NCBI GenBank assembly: GCA_022827345.1
Contig: JAJDTB010000073.1
Span: 1-64,000 of the forward strand
DNA length: 64,000 bases
Origin: Gemmatimonadota bacterium
GTDB taxonomy: Bacteria > Gemmatimonadota > Gemmatimonadetes > Longimicrobiales > Gaopeijiaceae
Direction of reading: 5' to 3'
The notes beneath the pieces were generated by a model, which made no database searches, was not told where the DNA came from, and saw nothing but the letters and a program-made list of their open reading frames with translations. Shown in pieces: positions 48,877-60,566 of this stretch. Positions within the stretch are counted from its first letter, which is position 1. The number at the start of each line of letters is the position of its first letter. The translations under genes were made by a program, and so were the position numbers.

Positions 48877-50622
48877 CTACGGAATCACGCGTCGGGGCAT
48901 CACCGGCAGGACCAAACGCGACGGTCGTCCGGCGTCGTGGAAGACCGTCTGCTGGGCAACGCGCCATTCCGTGTCAGTGGCCACCGGGTTTCCGGTGTTG
49001 GGATTGGGTGCGAAGAAGGGGTAGGCGCTGCTCGAGACTTCCAGCCGGATGCGGTGACCCGGCAGGAACGTGTGTCCGATGTGTCCGAGCTTGATTCGGT
49101 ACTCTTCCTCCTGTCCCGGGGTGAGCAGTTCCTCCGCCTCGAATCCGTTCCGGTAGCGGGCGCGAATCGCGGCGGCGTCCCACCAACCAAGCTTGAGTGC
49201 GCGGCCGTCCGGGTGGACATCCGCGAGCTTCGCGGTGAAGTCGGTGTCGAGGCCGTCGGTTGCGGCATGGATGACCGCCTCGACCGCACCGATGATCTCG
49301 ACGGGGGAATCGAGCACGTCACTCGTATACACCAGGACGTCGTGGCGTCTCTCGATTGGCCGCTGGTCGATCCCCTGGGCGGCCCCGCCGATGTCGGACG
49401 GAACCGGATTCTGCGGATCGTAGGTGTACCGATCCGGCGGCTCATCACCGGGTGCGTTCCACGAGAGTTGTCCGTCTCCGGCCAGGGAGTTGGCCGCGCC
49501 CCCGCTCGACAGGTACAAGCTCTGGGGCTCCATCTCGGCGGGCGGATACTCGTCGAACTCGCGCCATTCATTCGATCCGGTGAGATACACACGCGCCCTG
49601 GGCAGATCCGGGGTCGACCGCTTGCCGGCGAGGCAGTGGTCGAAGAAGTCCATGTGGACTGCCTGCACGTCGACGACGGACTCCGGCGTAAAGCGGAATT
49701 CACCCAGGCTCAGCGCGCCGCCGCTGATGGCTTGTCCGTGGTCCCAGGGGCCGATGATGATGTGCTGCTTGTCGGCTCCCGGAGAGTGGTCGCGCATGCC
49801 CTCCCAGTAGCGCATGGTGCCCGGCTGATCGGCGTCGAACCAACCGGTGAAGACAAGGATGGGCAGGTCGATCGACGCGAAGTCGTCGTCCTCGAAGAGA
49901 ATCCGGTCCCAGTAGGCGTCCCTGGTCGGGTGGGTAAGGAAGTCGTTGTAGAGGGGCATGTCGCGGCCCATCGCGTCGTCCACGGTGATGAGCGGGCGGT
50001 GGGCGTACACCTCGTCCCAATCGGTGACTCCCATGACGGGCCCCTGAGCCGTCCTTCCGGAGGTGCCGTTGATCCAGTCCAGCGACCACTTCATCAGCCA
50101 CGCGCCGCCAATGTACGGGAGCTCGTCGAAGTAGTTCCCGCCCGGCGCCTGGGGGATCATGCAGACCAGGTTCGAAGCGCCCTCCCGGGCCGCGAGCCAC
50201 TGCACCGTCGCCAGGTAGGAGCCGCCGACCATGCCGACCCGTCCGTTCGACCAGGGCTGGCGGGCGATCCACTCGATGGTGTCGTACCCGTCCTCCCCGT
50301 CGGCGAAGAAGAAATCGAAGCTTCCGTCCGAGTCTCCGCGTCCGCGGGCGTCCTGGACGATGAAGGCGTATCCGCGCTCGGCGTACTGCTTGCCGAGTTG
50401 CGGATATCGCTCGTTGGCCTTGATGTAGGGCGTTCGCACGAGGACGGTTGGGTGGGGCCCGGGAGCGTCGGGCAGCCAGAGGTTGGCGGACAGTTCGACG
50501 CCGTCGCGCATGGGGACCCGGAGGTCGAGCCGCTGCTGGATCTGTGCGGAGGCGGGGGCAGCGATGCCGAGCAACGGGAGTAAAGCAGCCAGCAGGGGAC
50601 GAAGGTGGGTACCTGACGACAT
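48877..50622 (-). CDS. CocE/NonD family hydrolase, secreted (copy 3)
   Basis: 581 aa, with a strong AAAGGAGG 5 bp before ATG 50622 and a cleavable signal ending near APASAQ. The S15-like domain has LRVPMRDGVELSANLWLP at the start, FIVQDARGRGDSDG, elbow GGSYLA (Ser about 148, the usual second glycine being Ala), acid in FTGWFDADQPG and histidine in GPWDHGQAI. The C-terminal jelly roll (about 370-575) contains VEAVIHAATDGLDTDFTAKLADVHPDG and GHRIRLEVSSSAYPFFAPNPNTG. Close in layout to copy 2 at 37198. Probably an exported acyl-ester or acyl-amide hydrolase. It is 35 bp downstream of the Alr-fold gene. Confidence 0.87.
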   Translation of the reverse strand: MSSGTHLRPLLAALLPLLGIAAPASAQIQQRLDLRVPMRDGVELSANLWLPDAPGPHPTVLVRTPYIKANERYPQLGKQYAERGYAFIVQDARGRGDSDGSFDFFFADGEDGYDTIEWIARQPWSNGRVGMVGGSYLATVQWLAAREGASNLVCMIPQAPGGNYFDELPYIGGAWLMKWSLDWINGTSGRTAQGPVMGVTDWDEVYAHRPLITVDDAMGRDMPLYNDFLTHPTRDAYWDRILFEDDDFASIDLPILVFTGWFDADQPGTMRYWEGMRDHSPGADKQHIIIGPWDHGQAISGGALSLGEFRFTPESVVDVQAVHMDFFDHCLAGKRSTPDLPRARVYLTGSNEWREFDEYPPAEMEPQSLYLSSGGAANSLAGDGQLSWNAPGDEPPDRYTYDPQNPVPSDIGGAAQGIDQRPIERRHDVLVYTSDVLDSPVEIIGAVEAVIHAATDGLDTDFTAKLADVHPDGRALKLGWWDAAAIRARYRNGFEAEELLTPGQEEEYRIKLGHIGHTFLPGHRIRLEVSSSAYPFFAPNPNTGNPVATDTEWRVAQQTVFHDAGRPSRLVLPVMPRRVIP

Positions 50623-50657
50623 CGATGCCTCCTTTTTGTCGTTGTTCGTTCTGTCGG

Positions 50658-51920
50658 CTACACCACCCGCCTCGGGAGCCGCGGATTCATGCTCTGGATG
50701 ATGCGCAGAAAGCCCAACTCTGTGCGCTCGGCCACCGCGTGCGGCAGCACGGCCGGATGATCCGGCCCGATCAGCGTGGCGACATCGCCCACCTCGACCG
50801 TCTTCTCCTCACCGATGTCGAGGATCGTGTGCGCGGAGTTGACCCCGCCCGCCACCGGGTACAGACGGCCGTTGATCAGCACCTCGCAGGTCCCGTTCGC
50901 GGCGGATGGGTAGCCGTCCGTGCGACCGATCGGGAGCAGCGCCACCCAGGTGGCCCGGTCGGGCATGAAGGTGCGGTTGAATCCCGCGCTGTCGCCCGGT
51001 TCGAGGTGCTCGACGCGCACGACCCGCGTCTTCAGGCTGAACACGGGCCTGAGGTCGGCCATGTCCCTGGCCTTCTCGTCCCCCGGGGGATTGCCGAACA
51101 GGCCGTTTCCGGGCCGAACCATGTCGTAGTGCGCTTCGGGCAGGTGGAATAGCTCGTAGGTGGGCGCGGCATGGAGGGTGCCGAGCGGCAGGTTCCTCTC
51201 GCGCGCCCAGGCGAGCAATTCCTCGAAGCGGGCGTGCTGTTCCCGGTCGAAGTCCAGGTCGTGGGTGAACATGGTGTAGGTGCCGTTGACGTCGACGTAC
51301 TCGCTCCGGACCAGCTCCTCGATCCAACGGCGCGCGCGCGTGTACGGCATGCCCTCGCGGTTCATCCCGGTGTCGATGAAGAGCTGTACGGGCACGGGCC
51401 GGCCGATCCGCCGGGACACGCGCTGCAGCCGCCCGGGCGCGTCGTCCAGCCACACGGACGGGAGCACGTCGTTCCTCGCCATCTCCTCGATCTCGTCCTC
51501 GTCCGCCTCGGCCATGACCACGATCGGCTTGGTGACACCTTCTTCCCGCATGGCCAGGGCTTCCTCGACGCGCACGGCGGCGAGACCCCCCACCTGCGGC
51601 ATGTCGGCGAGCATCGGACCGACGGCGCGATCGCCAAGGCCGTATGCGTTGTTCTTCACGACCGCGAGGATGGGGCGGCCGTCTGCCAGCCGAGCGGCCT
51701 CGCGGACGTTGTGGGCCCAGGCCGCGCGGTCGAGTTCGATCCACGGGTCGGAGCGGGTGGGAGTGTAGGCGCGGGCGGTTGCGCCGGTGGGTGCGGGGCC
51801 GGAGCCTGCGTTGACCGATACGCCCGATGATGCGCAGGCGGAGGTCGTGGCGAGGCCCATAGCTGTTCCGGTCAGGTGCAGGAAGCGGCGGCGGGGGAGC
51901 GGGGACGACGGGCGATCCAT
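50658..51920 (-). CDS. Tat-exported alanine-racemase-fold PLP protein with Tyr-to-Phe change
   Basis: 420 aa from ATG 51920; the frame continues upstream to 52490, but that part is antisense to the propeller gene. The N-terminus PRRRFLHLTGTAMG is a twin-arginine signal followed by a lipobox-like TTSAC. The PLP-binding lysine is Lys89 in AVVKNNAYGLG. The barrel continues with LFIDTGMNREGM, YTMFTHDL, HAAPTYELF and DMVRPGNGLFGNPPG. In alanine racemases the second catalytic base is a tyrosine in a VSYG motif of the C-terminal domain; here the aligned segment is DSAGFNRTF with Phe314. Loss of that tyrosine should impair two-base racemisation, so it may be a different amino-acid enzyme. Export also points to D-amino acids outside the cytoplasm. 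Confidence 0.8.
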   Translation of the reverse strand: MDRPSSPLPRRRFLHLTGTAMGLATTSACASSGVSVNAGSGPAPTGATARAYTPTRSDPWIELDRAAWAHNVREAARLADGRPILAVVKNNAYGLGDRAVGPMLADMPQVGGLAAVRVEEALAMREEGVTKPIVVMAEADEDEIEEMARNDVLPSVWLDDAPGRLQRVSRRIGRPVPVQLFIDTGMNREGMPYTRARRWIEELVRSEYVDVNGTYTMFTHDLDFDREQHARFEELLAWARERNLPLGTLHAAPTYELFHLPEAHYDMVRPGNGLFGNPPGDEKARDMADLRPVFSLKTRVVRVEHLEPGDSAGFNRTFMPDRATWVALLPIGRTDGYPSAANGTCEVLINGRLYPVAGGVNSAHTILDIGEEKTVEVGDVATLIGPDHPAVLPHAVAERTELGFLRIIQSMNPRLPRRVV

Positions 51921-52067
51921 GGGCCCTCCGGGCTTGACGGGCGGTGGACGGAATGCAGCGAATGTACCGGGCGGCAAGGCGGTGGGCCAGACGCGCTCGC
52001 GGAGGTGACGTCGATAAACGAGAGGATTAGTTTTTAGGTTCGCATCCAATGAAAGGACTCTCCGCGG

Positions 52068-53321
52068 ATGAAAACCTGGATCCCGATCCTGATCATGAGC
52101 GTGCTCGGCAGCGCCCTCGCATGCGGCGACGCCACGGACAGACCCGGTAGCGACGGTCTGCCCGGAACCCTCGAAGGCCCGGACGTCATGTTGACGGCCG
52201 TGACCGAGGACATCTACACCGTCGGGGAGTACATGGGGGACGACTGGGAGAGTTTCGGTCTGCTTTCCGACGTCGCCTTCGACGGAGCCGGCAACGCACA
52301 CATCGTCGACATGCGAGCGGACCGAGTCGTTGTGGTTGCTCCGGACGGCAGCTTCTTGCGCATGGTGGGAGGCTCCGGCGAAGGACCCGGTGAATTGCGG
52401 TCGCCTTCTTCGATCCATGTGTTCCCAAACGGCGGGTATGTCGTTGGCAGTGTCCGTGGTATTGACGTCTACGCCCCAGAAGGGAAGCACGTGCGCAGGA
52501 TGCCGAGGGACGGAATGTCCGGTAGTCCGTGGTCGAACTCAAAGGCCTTTCCGGACGGGAGCTTCGTGTCCACCGTCTTCCGATTTGATGCCGAGCGCTA
52601 CCGCCAGGGGTTGGCACAACTGGATCCGCCGGGTCGGCCCATCGAGATCTTTCCCATCGAGGATGGAAAGCCGCAAGTCCTCTACACTGCCTGGGAGTTG
52701 CCGGATGAAGAGGCCGGGAGGAGGAATACACCCAGGTCCCCTGGCGACCCCGCCCGCCTCCGCGCGGGCCGCGCCTTTGAACCACGCCTTCACTTCGACG
52801 TCACCGCCGACGGTCGTCTCGCCGTTGTGGACTCGATCGGCTACAGAATCAAGCTGATCTCCCGCGACGGCAAGGTGTTAGGGGCGGTGGAACGCCCGGT
52901 CGCGCCACTCGCAGTGACCGAACCAATGAGGGAGGCGGCGCGGGAGCGGCACCGCGCCCGGGACGTGCCGAGCAACGTGGGCATGTTCCGTATCGAGAAG
53001 GAGAGCGCGGATGAGATGACTTTCGCGGAGGAGGTTCCGGTCATCGCCGACATCGCGGTGGACTGGGACGATCGCATCTGGGTCGAGCGAACAGGCGAGG
53101 ATGGGGGCCCACCGGGACCCATCGACATCGTGACGCCGGACGGAGGCTATGTCGGAACGCTGCCCGCCGATGGAGTCAGGATCCCAAGCGCCTTCGGGCC
53201 GGACGGGCTCATGGCGTACGTCACTGCCGACGAGTTCGGGGTACAAATCGTCCGGGTGATTCGGCTGGTGTCCTTGCAGCCGCAAGGTACGGACACCCCT
53301 ACAGGGCCGGAGGATGAATGA
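52068..53321 (+). CDS. 6-bladed beta-propeller lipoprotein, paralogue 1
   Basis: 417 aa, lipobox SALAC (Cys near residue 19). The propeller is NHL-like: FGLLSDVAFDGAGNAHIVDMRADRVVVVAPDGSFLRMVGGSGEGPGELRSP is the hallmark first blade of the Gemmatimonadota/Bacteroidota 6-bladed family, and RLAVVDSIGYRIKLISRDGKVLGAVERP and VDWDDRIWVERTG are later blades. Presumably outer-leaflet or surface attached, binding an unidentified partner or ligand. Its stop overlaps the nominal start of the second paralogue (ATGA at 53318). Confidence 0.82.
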   Translation: MKTWIPILIMSVLGSALACGDATDRPGSDGLPGTLEGPDVMLTAVTEDIYTVGEYMGDDWESFGLLSDVAFDGAGNAHIVDMRADRVVVVAPDGSFLRMVGGSGEGPGELRSPSSIHVFPNGGYVVGSVRGIDVYAPEGKHVRRMPRDGMSGSPWSNSKAFPDGSFVSTVFRFDAERYRQGLAQLDPPGRPIEIFPIEDGKPQVLYTAWELPDEEAGRRNTPRSPGDPARLRAGRAFEPRLHFDVTADGRLAVVDSIGYRIKLISRDGKVLGAVERPVAPLAVTEPMREAARERHRARDVPSNVGMFRIEKESADEMTFAEEVPVIADIAVDWDDRIWVERTGEDGGPPGPIDIVTPDGGYVGTLPADGVRIPSAFGPDGLMAYVTADEFGVQIVRVIRLVSLQPQGTDTPTGPEDE

Positions 53322-53502
53322 AGGCCCGGCCGTTCCTGATGTCGACGGATGTTTCATACGCATTCGACAGCTCCCGGAACCGACCGAGGATCGAATCCGC
53401 CATGACCCCGGTCGCGACCTCCGATAGCCCCCGTCTACGAAGGAATTCCAGGCGGTCACCCGCCTCAAACAGCTCGGCGCCTTCGTTCAGGACCAGGGGC
53501 AC
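53299..53502 (-). CDS. Possible small antisense protein or gene remnant
   Basis: On the minus strand a 67-aa frame from GTG 53502 has natural-looking codon use and composition: VPLVLNEGAELFEAGDRL, FLRRRGLSEVATGVMADSIL, then RFRELSNAYETSVDIRNGRA and a final FIHPPAL. The frame is open further upstream, overlapping the second propeller gene, but its protein-like quality fades there. No family recognised. It fills the space between the conserved parts of the two propeller paralogues, so it may be a real small gene or the tail of a broken one. Confidence 0.3.
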   Translation of the reverse strand: MPLVLNEGAELFEAGDRLEFLRRRGLSEVATGVMADSILGRFRELSNAYETSVDIRNGRAFIHPPAL

Positions 53503-54721
53503 GGGGATACTGATCGCGAGTGCGCTGGCGGGCACATTGGCCTGCGGAGACTCTGCGGGCGCGCCCGGTGCCGGCGGGCTTCCGGGAACCCTGGAGGGCC
53601 CGGACGTCATGCTGAGCGCCGTGACCGAGGATGTGTACACCGTCGGGGAGTACATGGGGGACGACTGGGAGAGCTTCGGCAGGCTCGCGGACGTCGGCTT
53701 CGACGGGGCGGGCAACCTGCACATTCTCGACCGGCAGGCAGACCGGATCGTGGTGTTGGACCCGGACGGGAGCTTCGTGCGCATGGTGGGAGGGTCGGGC
53801 GACGGACCCGGGGAACTGCGGTCGCCCTCGTCGCTCAACGTGCAGCGGGACGGGGGATTCGTGGTCGCAGATCTGACGTCGATCGATGTCTTCGCTCCCG
53901 GAGGGCAGCACCTGCGCAGGATGCCGGTGAACCCGATAACCGGAAGTCCCTTCCTGTACACGAAGGCGTTCCCAGACGGCAGCCTGGTTTCGATCGTAAT
54001 CCGTAGCGACAGCACCGCAATGGCAAGATGGCGCCGCGGGTTGCCGCGGCCGGATCCCCCTGGGCGACCCATCGAGGTTTTTCCGATCGAACATGGGAAA
54101 CCGGAAGTCCTCTACACAGCCTGGGAGCTGCCGAAGGAAGAGACCAGGGGTGCCGCAAGACCCGACGGACGCCTTTCGGCTGGCCGCGCGTTCGAGCCAC
54201 GCCTCCGTTTCGACCCTGTCTCCGATGGTCGGCTCGCCGTGGTCGACTCGATCGGTTACCGGATCAAGCTGATCTCTCGCGAGGGCGAAGTGGTGGGCAC
54301 GGTGGAGCGGCCGATCGCTCCCCTCGCGGTGACGGAGGCGATGAGGGAAGCGCAACGCGACCGCTATAGTGCGCGGGAAGTGCCGAGCAACGTGGGCATC
54401 TTCCGCATCCAGCGGGAGAGCGCGGACAGGCTCAGTTTCGCGGACGAGGTCCCGGTCATCGCCGACATGGCGGTGGACTGGGAGGATCGGATCTGGGTCG
54501 CGAGGACAGGGGAGGACGGGGTCGGGCGGGGCCCCACCGACATCGTGACCACGGGCGGCGGCTACGTCGGAACGCTGCCTGCGGACGGAGTCAGGATCCC
54601 CAGCGCCTTCGGGCCGAACGGACTCATGGCGTACATCACTACCGACGAATTCGGGGTACAGGTCGTCCGGGTGATTCGGCTGACTTCGTTACAGCCGATG
54701 GGCCCGGAAGAGTCTCAATAG
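53318..54721 (+). CDS. 6-bladed beta-propeller lipoprotein, paralogue 2, with odd N-terminus
   Basis: Up to 467 aa. From GILIASALAGTLACG onward it is a close duplicate of the preceding protein (same LPGTLEGPDVML, AVTEDVYTVGEYMGDDWESFG, GSGDGPGELRSPSS, DSIGYRIKLISREG and VPVIADMAVDWEDRIWVARTGEDG). The only canonical starts in frame are ATG 53318 (coupled by ATGA to paralogue 1) and ATG 53401, which put about 62 or 34 polar, Arg/Ser-rich residues in front of the signal helix. That leader has unfamiliar composition, while the opposite strand there looks coding. Either a non-canonical start near 53500 is used, the N-terminus was disrupted, or it is an unusually long signal peptide. Confidence 0.75.
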   Translation: MKARPFLMSTDVSYAFDSSRNRPRIESAMTPVATSDSPRLRRNSRRSPASNSSAPSFRTRGTGILIASALAGTLACGDSAGAPGAGGLPGTLEGPDVMLSAVTEDVYTVGEYMGDDWESFGRLADVGFDGAGNLHILDRQADRIVVLDPDGSFVRMVGGSGDGPGELRSPSSLNVQRDGGFVVADLTSIDVFAPGGQHLRRMPVNPITGSPFLYTKAFPDGSLVSIVIRSDSTAMARWRRGLPRPDPPGRPIEVFPIEHGKPEVLYTAWELPKEETRGAARPDGRLSAGRAFEPRLRFDPVSDGRLAVVDSIGYRIKLISREGEVVGTVERPIAPLAVTEAMREAQRDRYSAREVPSNVGIFRIQRESADRLSFADEVPVIADMAVDWEDRIWVARTGEDGVGRGPTDIVTTGGGYVGTLPADGVRIPSAFGPNGLMAYITTDEFGVQVVRVIRLTSLQPMGPEESQ

Positions 54722-54750
54722 AGCGTTGCTGCGTCGGTGGCGGGCACCCC

Positions 54751-55317
54751 TCAACCCGGCGGCCCATCCGGGTGCAGCTCACAGGTCGGCGGCTGCAGCC
54801 GGGTCCACGACAGCGCGATGATCTTCCACGACTCGTCGTCGTTCCGCGTAAGCAGCAGCGCGTCGGCGCCGCAGTGGCTCAGGTCGTCGCCCACGTAGAA
54901 GTCGTAGGGCGTCCACACCATCGCCAGGTCGCCGCTCACGCGCACTTCCGCATCCCACATGCGCTCGGTCAGCACCTGCTCGCTTCCCTCCAGGCGCGCA
55001 ATCAGTTCATCCCGCGTTGAGGTAGAACTCGACCGCGCGCCATCCGCGTCGCGCTCGACCGAGTGCATGAGCACGTCCGGGTGCATGATCTCGCGGAGGA
55101 TTTCGCCGTCGCCCGTAGCCAAGGCGTCGAAGATGCCTTGCACGGCGGCGAGGATGGCGGTGCGCTCGGCTTCGGTGGGCAAGTGCCCGACCGCCGCGGC
55201 AGCGGGCGCGGCGCCCGTCGAGCCCTGGGCTTCGCCGGCGGACGAATCGTCCTCGGCGGGAGCGCAAGCGGCAAGTGTGGTGGCGGTTACGATGGCGAAT
55301 GTGGCGAAGCGATTCAC
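54751..55317 (-). CDS. NTF2/SnoaL-like (DUF4440-type) lipoprotein
   Basis: 188 aa from GTG 55317, chosen because a GGAGG lies just upstream and the signal VNRFATFAIVTATTLAAC ends in a lipobox; the frame extends to 55383. After a low-complexity Ala/Ser linker the cone-shaped NTF2-like domain (about 48-175) shows EAERTAILAAVQGIFDALATGDGEILREIMHPDVLMHS, DELIARLEGSEQVLTERMWDAEVRVSGDLAMVWTPYDFYVGDDLSHCGADALLLTR and WKIIALSWT. Such domains bind small ligands or act as isomerases or dehydratases; no activity is predictable. The gene converges with propeller paralogue 2. Confidence 0.8.
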   Translation of the reverse strand: MNRFATFAIVTATTLAACAPAEDDSSAGEAQGSTGAAPAAAAVGHLPTEAERTAILAAVQGIFDALATGDGEILREIMHPDVLMHSVERDADGARSSSTSTRDELIARLEGSEQVLTERMWDAEVRVSGDLAMVWTPYDFYVGDDLSHCGADALLLTRNDDESWKIIALSWTRLQPPTCELHPDGPPG

Positions 55318-55435
55318 GGAGGATGCCTCCAGTAGCAGGTGTCGGGTAATCGTAAGCCTGCTTGGCCCCCTACGCACGGTCATCCACCACCGCCGGGTTG
55401 AGTCGATAGCCTTCCGGCTCGAGAGTCAGCTAGCG

Positions 55436-55717
55436 CTAGAGACCCAGTTCGGCATGTGACCCGAGACGCACCAGACGCAGGATGTCGTTTCCCGACTTCT
55501 GGTAGATCAGCAACAGGTCCGGCTTCACGTGACAGTCCCGATGATCTCCCCACTCGCCACTCAATGCGTGGTCGTGGTGACGGGGCTCCAGCGGTTGATC
55601 GTTGGCCAGCGCCTCCACGACGGGGACCAGAATGGCGTCCAGATATGTCCGGTGACGCCCCCTGGCTTCCCGTTTGTAGTCTCGCTTGAACCGGCTGGTC
55701 CGCTCAATCGTCCGCAT
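55436..55717 (-). CDS. yafQ: YafQ-family mRNA interferase toxin
   Basis: 93 aa, RelE/ParE superfamily. The YafQ subfamily is set by LSGEWGDHRDCHVKPDLLLIYQK and RLVRLGSHAEL. The residues used for cleavage in E. coli YafQ have counterparts: His50, His63, Asp67 and His88. The terminal ELF of the model protein is ELGL here, so the final aromatic is missing, which might lower activity. The start overlaps the antitoxin end by 14 bp. It cleaves ribosome-bound mRNA when freed from its antitoxin. Confidence 0.88.
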   Translation of the reverse strand: MRTIERTSRFKRDYKREARGRHRTYLDAILVPVVEALANDQPLEPRHHDHALSGEWGDHRDCHVKPDLLLIYQKSGNDILRLVRLGSHAELGL

Positions 55718-55964
55718 GCAGGTCGTCGAACAGGTCCTCTACGGTGGAGAACTGCGGGAGATTGCCTCGGCGGGCTTCCCTCATCGCCTCGATGGTGGCG
55801 GCGTTCGGAACCAGCGGCGCGAACGGCAGCGCCTTCTCGTGCGCGACCTTGGTCAGCAGCAGCCGCAACGCGCCGGAGACGGTCAGGCCCATGGCCGCCA
55901 GCACTGCGGCCGCCTCCTCCTTCACAGCTTTGTCAATGCGGGCCTGGACGAGTTGATTCGGCAT
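55704..55964 (-). CDS. dinJ: DinJ/RelB-family antitoxin
   Basis: 86 aa. The N-terminal ribbon-helix-helix dimerisation and DNA-binding segment is QLVQARIDKAVKEEAAAVLAAMGLTVSGALRLLLTKVAHEKALPF, the DinJ hallmark. The C-terminal part (EAMREARRGNLPQFSTVEDLFDDLHADD) wraps the toxin. It neutralises the overlapping YafQ and represses the operon. A short AT-rich region at 55985-56005 upstream could hold the autoregulated promoter. Confidence 0.9.
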   Translation of the reverse strand: MPNQLVQARIDKAVKEEAAAVLAAMGLTVSGALRLLLTKVAHEKALPFAPLVPNAATIEAMREARRGNLPQFSTVEDLFDDLHADD

Positions 55965-56076
55965 GTACCAAGCATCCCTGTTTCTGGAGTTGACTTACAA
56001 TATCATGCAGGGGACAGACCGGCGGGTCAAGGGCGTCGCCGTCCTACGTCCCGCAAAACGAATCGGCGGTCCGTTT

Positions 56077-60160
<4,084 letters not shown>

Positions 60161-60263
60161 CAGCGGTCTCCTCCCAGCCTGTACTTCAGGATCAACTTCC
60201 GAACCTCCGATAGAGAACCCTACCAAACTCGCCAAATGGCACCATCTGGAATAGAACCCTCCC

Positions 60264-60428
60264 TCACCAGAAAATCACATACAACACCGCCGCCCCCGCG
60301 ATCACCGCCCCCGCCCACCACTTCGCCCCCGGCGCCGGCTCCAGATCCACCTGCGCCGCCCCCCTCGGCAGCGTCCGCGGCTCGTCCAAACCCTGACGTA
60401 ACGACAGAATTCTGGGGACGCGAATCAC
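60264..60428 (-). pseudogene. Fragment resembling the C-terminal tail of a membrane transporter
   Basis: A 54-codon minus frame. Residues after about 12 look like a real transporter tail: LDEPRTLPRGAAQVDLEPAP, GAKWWAGAVIAGAAVLYVIFW, stop, with one membrane helix. The style resembles the end of sodium:solute symporters, but I cannot confirm that. Upstream of it the DNA changes character at GAATTCTGGGGACG (60409-60422) and a stop follows, so the gene seems truncated there. Within 60161-60566 (406 bp) nothing else convincing is seen. Confidence 0.35.
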
Positions 60429-60566
60429 GGCAAGAGATCACGTAAGTCAAACTGGGACTGCACGATCTGCCATCCTTGCCATTGGACCACGTTCTGTCGA
60501 ATCGGGTCGCGAGAGCGGGAAAACCGGAGTCAATTGGCGAGACCCTTGGACTTGGATTGAGCCCAA

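Noticed and set aside
60161-60264. hicA toxin gene beside the HicB-like gene
   Set aside because: No frame on either strand shows the HicA GSH-x-h or C-terminal pattern.
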